Shown here: positions 12,662 through 17,172 of the stretch, piece by piece
How positions within the stretch are numbered: position 1 is the stretch's first letter
How the letters are laid out: every line of letters starts with the position of its first letter
Origin: an uncultured Roseburia sp.
GTDB taxonomy: Bacteria; Bacillota; Clostridia; Lachnospirales; Lachnospiraceae
DNA: 17,172 bases
Assembly (NCBI GenBank): GCA_947564765.1
Contig: CANODN010000012.1
Location: forward strand, 1-17,172
Reading direction: 5' to 3'
Notes under the pieces: model-generated
What the model was told of the DNA's origin: nothing
Databases searched by the model: none
The model's input: only the letters and a program-made list of their open reading frames with translations
Position numbers and translations under genes: made by a program

Positions 12662-15600
12662 CTATTTCATACTGGCCTTTTTGCTGATTCCTGCTTTTTT
12701 CAACTTTTTCAAAAGCGATGCTTTCTGTTTCTTTTTCATGCCCTTTGTTTTTATTTTGATTTGGCCGGCTGTCTTTTTCAACGCCCCTGCCTGAATCGTT
12801 TTTAATGCAGTTCCGTTGATTTGAATCGTTTTCAGTTTCTTACAGTTGAAAAAAGCTTTTTTGCCGATTTTTTCCACATGCCTGCCAAGAATCAACTTTT
12901 TCAATTTTTTACTGCCTTTACATGCACCCGGTGCAATTTCCACTACTCTGCAGGGTATCCCGTTCATTACAACTTCATCCAAAACTGTTAATTTCGCTGC
13001 TTTTTTATTGATCATCTCCACCAAAACAGCCGTCCGTTTTTGGACATCCAGAACCCGATACCGTCCGTTTTCTGCAATCTGCTCCGCACCTTCTGTTAAA
13101 ACCGGTTTGAACTCCTGTTTCGTCACCATAATTTTTATGGTTATAGTAAGATTCTCCGGCAAAATTACCCATTCCGGTACAAAATCAAAAACAAGAGTCC
13201 CCACAAATTCCTGTGTACTTCCCACTTTGGTAAGATCAATGGTATTGTTCCGATTCCATACGATCCGATAAGTCAAATCTGTGCCGTTTGCCGTTATTAC
13301 CCCCGATGCAGGGAGCACACCTTCTCCAAGCATATCGGCAGAAACAGCAGTCCCATTGCTGCCTGCTATTTCCGCTGACTCCAATACGGGAAGATCAATC
13401 ATAACCTTTAAGTGATCAAAATCACACACGGAAACACCGCTGGTCTGATGATTCTTATCGCAGGTAACAATACGGGTTTCCTGATTCCGATCTACAGTAA
13501 TGCATTCCGAAAACTCCACATCCCCCTCCCGCTTTATTCCGGTTGCCGGCGAAATGGGAACCAAAACCACAGATTCCTTCCTGCTGTCTCCCTTTGCGGC
13601 ATAAAGTCCGTTTACCAGCTTAATTCCTTCTATGGAAATCGTATCTACATCATCTGTAATATGGTCAATCCGGTATACGCCGTCTGCAGCCGTCAAAGTC
13701 GTTTCTCCGTTTTTTATGGTCAGATTAGAAATATCATAGCCCTCTTTTGGAACAATCTGAAACAAAAAGGAACCGTCTTCGGGTATTTTCCCATTCACGT
13801 ATCCCTCCAAGGGCTTGATCTCATATCCGCCCTTTTGGGGAAACAAAACAAGATAACCCAGATGCTCCCATTTTGCCCAGAATTCTTTTTCTCCTGTAGT
13901 CCCGGAAGCAATACTGCTTACAGGCTCTCCCAGACACGCTTCATTATCATACCAGCCTAAAAATTCCGCTCTTGTCTTTGACGGCACCGGAAGGGTAACG
14001 GCAGTCTCAACATTATAAGTCCCTGATGCTTCGCCCTCTCCTCCGTTCAAATGATAGCGAATGTCATAATCAATACATTCTTTCTGGCATGTAATCATTA
14101 CCACCGTATCAGTATCCGGCAGCACATATGTATTTTCTTCCTGACCGGAAGGCATCAGACCTGCCGCATCTATCTCCCACAGGTATCCTTCGATATGCTC
14201 ATTCATCTGCAGACTGACTGTTTCACCGGCCTTTGCATAGAAAACGCCTTCTGTGATCCCATGAAGAGAAGGAAAATGCTCATTTGCAGCATTCTGATCC
14301 ACCGTCACCCGGATCACTGCTTTATTCTCCTCATTTGCCCAGACCGGCAGCCCTTCCTTTTGTGACCATTGACAAGTATTTGCTTTCGTTTGTCCAGCGG
14401 TATTTAAATAATACGCTGTTTTGGCCGATGCAAATTCCTCCTCTGTCATGCTTCCCGAAGAATCTGCAGGGCTGTAGCCTCCCTTTGCACAACTGGTGTC
14501 CAGATAATAACAATTGGACAGCGTTCCGCTTTTGTAACAGTAAACTGCCCCGGCTCCTCCTTCCGATACCCGCAGGATGTTGCCGTAATTGTAGCAGCTG
14601 TCTGTATTTCCGTACAACCAGACCCCGATTCCCGCTGTTTTTGCCTCTGTTTCCGGGTTTCCGCTTATCACCGCCAGATTGCAGCACATACTGACAGAGG
14701 AATCTCCGCTGCCATATCCTGTAATCCCGCCTATTGCACCTATACTGTCCGAACGAATTTCTCCTCTGGTTATGCATTTTGTTATGCTGCCGTTGTTGTA
14801 ACCGGTGATTCCCCCTCCATAAAGAGAAGAATCCTGCTGATTTTGAAACGTAATGGTTCCACTGATTCCGCATTCCTCTATTGTTCCGGCATTATAGCCG
14901 ACGATTCCTCCGATTCCGCTGTAATTTGCATCCGATACGACGGTTCCTTCCACCAGACAATTCCGAATCGTTCCGGCATTCATACCTGCCAGGCTGCCGG
15001 AATAGGAAGCACCCAATTGAAACGTCCCATCTGTAACCGTTACATTTTTTACAACGCCGCTTTCTCCAATCGATCCGAACAATCCTCCGTAACTGTATTG
15101 ATATGCATACGTCAGATGACAGATTGTATAGCCACAGCCATCAAACGTTCCCTCAAAAGGATGATTCACATCGCCAATTCTTGTATGCGTAATTCCTGTC
15201 ATATCCAGATCATTTGTAAGATATACGGTTTGATCTTTATAGCTTTCTCCCAGAGACACCGATTTTGCAAATGCTTCAAATGCCTCTTCATCCGAAATTG
15301 CGATTCTGGATGGCGCCAGATTTTCTCTGGCGGACTTCAGAGAAAGAATCGCTTTTATAATATCGCTTTCTGACGCATTTTGATTTTGACAAATCCCGGC
15401 TGCCTTCTGCCTCTCCGTTTCCAGATTTGTCCATGTTCCGGCCGTATAATCTGTTTCCTTAAGCGCCTCTGTTTCTTCTATTAAATTCTGAAGCTTTTTC
15501 TGAATCTGTAATACATCTCCCTGGGAAATATCATTTGTAAATGCTTTGATACATACATTATGATAATCCTCGCCACAATCTTTGGTATCTCTCCAGCCGC

Positions 15601-17047
15601 TGCCGGTATAAAAAAATGATTGACCGGCTGCTGACGAATATTGTGTTCCATACTCAAAATAAAAACAGGCATCCTCTTCGTCCTTTGAAATCAATTCCAC
15701 CGATACGGCATATTTCATTCCGGAATTCAAAGGTACGCTCTCGTCCAGCAAAATGGTATGATATCCCGGATATTCCAAAGAGCCTTCCTGCGAATACACC
15801 AGCATTCCGTCAGAAGGAATCTCCATCTCTGCTTCGCTCTCTGCATAAATCCGGATACAGTAATCATAATTCCTGTAAGCAGGAAAAGAAACCGCCCGCA
15901 GCTCTTCTGCAGACTGCGCAACAAATACATTTGCTGCCTGTTCATAACCGATACTGGCAAGGGCTAACGCTCCATCATATGTATAGATGTGATCAAAATA
16001 GTCTGCAGATTCTGCCCGGAAGCTGCAAAATGACGTCAGTGTCGCATCTTCATAGGAGATCCAAAAATATCCGTTATCTCCCCAGTTCTCACCCCAGCTG
16101 TTTCTGCAAAGCCATGCACCATCTTCATTTGGCTGCGCTCCGTTATCATTAAACTCTGTTTTTGGATAATGATCATCCCAGCCTGCAATAACAACTGCGT
16201 GATCTGTCTCATGATACTCCCTGTGGTATACCTTCTCTAAAGCACTTGCAATCGTTCCGTCGCCGGTATAAAAAGAACACATGACTGCACCTGTTTCCAT
16301 AACAGCTTTTTTGACGTCCTCCGGAGTATCTAATACAACTGCATCCATCAGCTGGGATACAGAAGAGGTCCGGTCCGTTTCACTCAAATCGGTCATCTCA
16401 CCATAAGACGCATAGGGATACTCGCTCTCTGCCGCAGCTCCATACCCATTGGATAATACGGCTCTTGCCTGATAATAATTGCCGCCGCCATACCAGCCGT
16501 ATTCCTGGCTGCTGTTGTCTTCTCCGTCGCCAAGACGCTCATCTCTTCGATGTGCAAAATAAGACAGGTGACGCTCCGAATAATCTACATCAGATATATC
16601 TGCCAGCTCTTTTTTGACCATATTAGACTCCATGGAACAGATTGCCGCATGCGCCCAGCAGGTCCCCCATTGTCCCTGATTTCTCACTGCAGGAAGCTCC
16701 TCCTGCGTCACCATATTGTACGCAGCCGGAAACACTGTTCTTCCATAGCCATACAGACTCTGACCGGATTGCTCATAAGAGGATTCACCCTCTACTTCTC
16801 TTCCCTCTTCATCTATCCACACCATGTTCTGATAACCGGAGGAAGAAGCTTCGCCTTGGTTTACAAGCCTGTACAAAGACGTCTCTTCCTCTTCCAATCT
16901 TGCTTCCGGTTCTTCCATTTCCTCTGATTCAAAAACATCCGCTGATACCTTCTCCCCATATACGTATGTATCCGGTATTGCCGTACAAAACATTCCTGCC
17001 GCAAGTAATGCAGCTAGTTTCTTTTTTTCAAAATATGCTTTTCCCAT
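12662..17047 (-). CDS. Secreted multidomain papain-family (C1) cysteine protease / surface protein
   Basis: A 1461-aa exported protein. Residues 1-30 are a Sec signal (KKK, then LAALLAAGMFCTAIP); about 31-105 is an acidic propeptide-like region. The C1 peptidase domain (about 106-345) has oxyanion Q124 and nucleophile C130 in RNQGQWGTCWAHAA, catalytic H283 (TDHAVVIAGW) and N316 (CRNSWGENWGDNGYFWISYED is the flank). A beta-rich region (350-505) fits the lectin-like domain that follows clostridial C1 peptidases. Residues 512-577 fit a FIVAR helical domain (DYTAGTWTNLE). About 585-900 holds GLUG-type repeats (GGIVGYNAGTIEECGISG, GGITGYNNGSITKC). About 994-1061 is an InlB B-repeat-like domain (FLGWYD, FWAKWE). 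The C-terminus (about 1355-1461) is a BspA/LRR_5 type with a lysine-rich tail. No LPXTG sorting signal is seen. GAGGGA lies 8 nt before the ATG. Likely an extracellular adhesin-protease; its substrate is unknown. Confidence 0.9.
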   Translation of the reverse strand: MGKAYFEKKKLAALLAAGMFCTAIPDTYVYGEKVSADVFESEEMEEPEARLEEEETSLYRLVNQGEASSSGYQNMVWIDEEGREVEGESSYEQSGQSLYGYGRTVFPAAYNMVTQEELPAVRNQGQWGTCWAHAAICSMESNMVKKELADISDVDYSERHLSYFAHRRDERLGDGEDNSSQEYGWYGGGNYYQARAVLSNGYGAAAESEYPYASYGEMTDLSETDRTSSVSQLMDAVVLDTPEDVKKAVMETGAVMCSFYTGDGTIASALEKVYHREYHETDHAVVIAGWDDHYPKTEFNDNGAQPNEDGAWLCRNSWGENWGDNGYFWISYEDATLTSFCSFRAESADYFDHIYTYDGALALASIGYEQAANVFVAQSAEELRAVSFPAYRNYDYCIRIYAESEAEMEIPSDGMLVYSQEGSLEYPGYHTILLDESVPLNSGMKYAVSVELISKDEEDACFYFEYGTQYSSAAGQSFFYTGSGWRDTKDCGEDYHNVCIKAFTNDISQGDVLQIQKKLQNLIEETEALKETDYTAGTWTNLETERQKAAGICQNQNASESDIIKAILSLKSARENLAPSRIAISDEEAFEAFAKSVSLGESYKDQTVYLTNDLDMTGITHTRIGDVNHPFEGTFDGCGYTICHLTYAYQYSYGGLFGSIGESGVVKNVTVTDGTFQLGASYSGSLAGMNAGTIRNCLVEGTVVSDANYSGIGGIVGYNAGTIEECGISGTITFQNQQDSSLYGGGITGYNNGSITKCITRGEIRSDSIGAIGGITGYGSGDSSVSMCCNLAVISGNPETEAKTAGIGVWLYGNTDSCYNYGNILRVSEGGAGAVYCYKSGTLSNCYYLDTSCAKGGYSPADSSGSMTEEEFASAKTAYYLNTAGQTKANTCQWSQKEGLPVWANEENKAVIRVTVDQNAANEHFPSLHGITEGVFYAKAGETVSLQMNEHIEGYLWEIDAAGLMPSGQEENTYVLPDTDTVVMITCQKECIDYDIRYHLNGGEGEASGTYNVETAVTLPVPSKTRAEFLGWYDNEACLGEPVSSIASGTTGEKEFWAKWEHLGYLVLFPQKGGYEIKPLEGYVNGKIPEDGSFLFQIVPKEGYDISNLTIKNGETTLTAADGVYRIDHITDDVDTISIEGIKLVNGLYAAKGDSRKESVVLVPISPATGIKREGDVEFSECITVDRNQETRIVTCDKNHQTSGVSVCDFDHLKVMIDLPVLESAEIAGSNGTAVSADMLGEGVLPASGVITANGTDLTYRIVWNRNNTIDLTKVGSTQEFVGTLVFDFVPEWVILPENLTITIKIMVTKQEFKPVLTEGAEQIAENGRYRVLDVQKRTAVLVEMINKKAAKLTVLDEVVMNGIPCRVVEIAPGACKGSKKLKKLILGRHVEKIGKKAFFNCKKLKTIQINGTALKTIQAGALKKTAGQIKIKTKGMKKKQKASLLKKLKKAGISKKASMK

Positions 17048-17069
17048 AAATATATTCCCTCATAAAATA

Positions 17070-17097
17070 ATTTTATATATCCCAAAGATTCTCTGAA
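17070..17097 (-). promoter_or_regulatory. Weak candidate promoter of the surface protease gene
   Basis: On the minus strand, TTCAGA (17097-17092), 16 nt, TAAAAT (17075-17070), about 23 nt before the ATG. The -35 is a 4/6 match only. The remaining 17098-17172 holds no gene; a direct repeat of CCTGCGG is the only other pattern seen there. Confidence 0.35.
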
Positions 17098-17172
17098 AAA
17101 ATTTTAACACATCCTGTTTCTATCCTGCGGATTCCCTGCGGTATTTTCACTATCCGTCCAGTCCCCTGATAA

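Noticed and set aside
14331..15373. Open frames on the plus strand and in another minus frame within the protease gene
   Set aside because: They are shadows of the repetitive Gly/Asn/Cys-rich GLUG region; composition is not protein-like and there are no initiation signals.

Overview
The window looks like chromosome from a Gram-positive, low-to-mid GC Clostridia, most likely a Lachnospiraceae gut commensal. This rests on strong AGGAGG ribosome sites, the rpmE / DUF1385 / prmC / prfA gene order, a lysine-rich BspA-type leucine-rich-repeat C-terminus on a large secreted protein, and a Firmicutes-type SNF2-associated protein. The family assignment is inference from protein style, not a database match. 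No tRNA, rRNA, CRISPR array, insertion sequence, prophage or integrase is visible. Eleven protein-coding genes fill nearly all of the window, and no gene-free stretch exceeds about 180 bases.

Left part (1-5743). The 5' half of a SNF2-helicase-associated, SWIM-type protein leaves the window at base 1 on the minus strand. Divergent from it is the only plus-strand gene, a lipoprotein N-acetylmuramoyl-L-alanine amidase (SH3 plus Amidase_3) behind a good sigma-A promoter. It converges on a BceAB-type antimicrobial-peptide ABC transporter (ATPase 5737-4976, 10-TM permease 4979-3072) with no two-component system beside it.

Middle part (5781-9134). This is a housekeeping translation block on the minus strand: rpmE (zinc-ribbon L31) with its own promoter, leader hairpin and terminator, then a DUF1385 membrane protein, prmC and prfA joined by 4-nt and 8-nt stop/start overlaps. 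PrmC methylates the GGQ motif of the release factor encoded just downstream. The block ends in an intrinsic terminator whose stem-loop also contains a TTACA-N4-TGTAA palindrome, a candidate BceR-type operator for the transporter that follows.

Right part (9190-17172), all minus strand. A large secreted papain-like protease/adhesin (1461 aa) is followed by an L,D-transpeptidase with a C-terminal surface-protein helical module, then tcdA (ct6A dehydratase), then an Rpn-like PD-(D/E)XK nuclease gene with a 12-bp coding repeat.

The theme outside the translation block is the cell envelope: amidase, L,D-transpeptidase, surface protease and peptide-antibiotic transporter. No wholly new multi-gene system is evident. 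The best leads are the operator/terminator overlap before the BceAB genes, the multidomain protease, the Rpn gene with its hairpin-embedded promoter, and three unrecognised structured leaders (rpmE, DUF1385, ldt).
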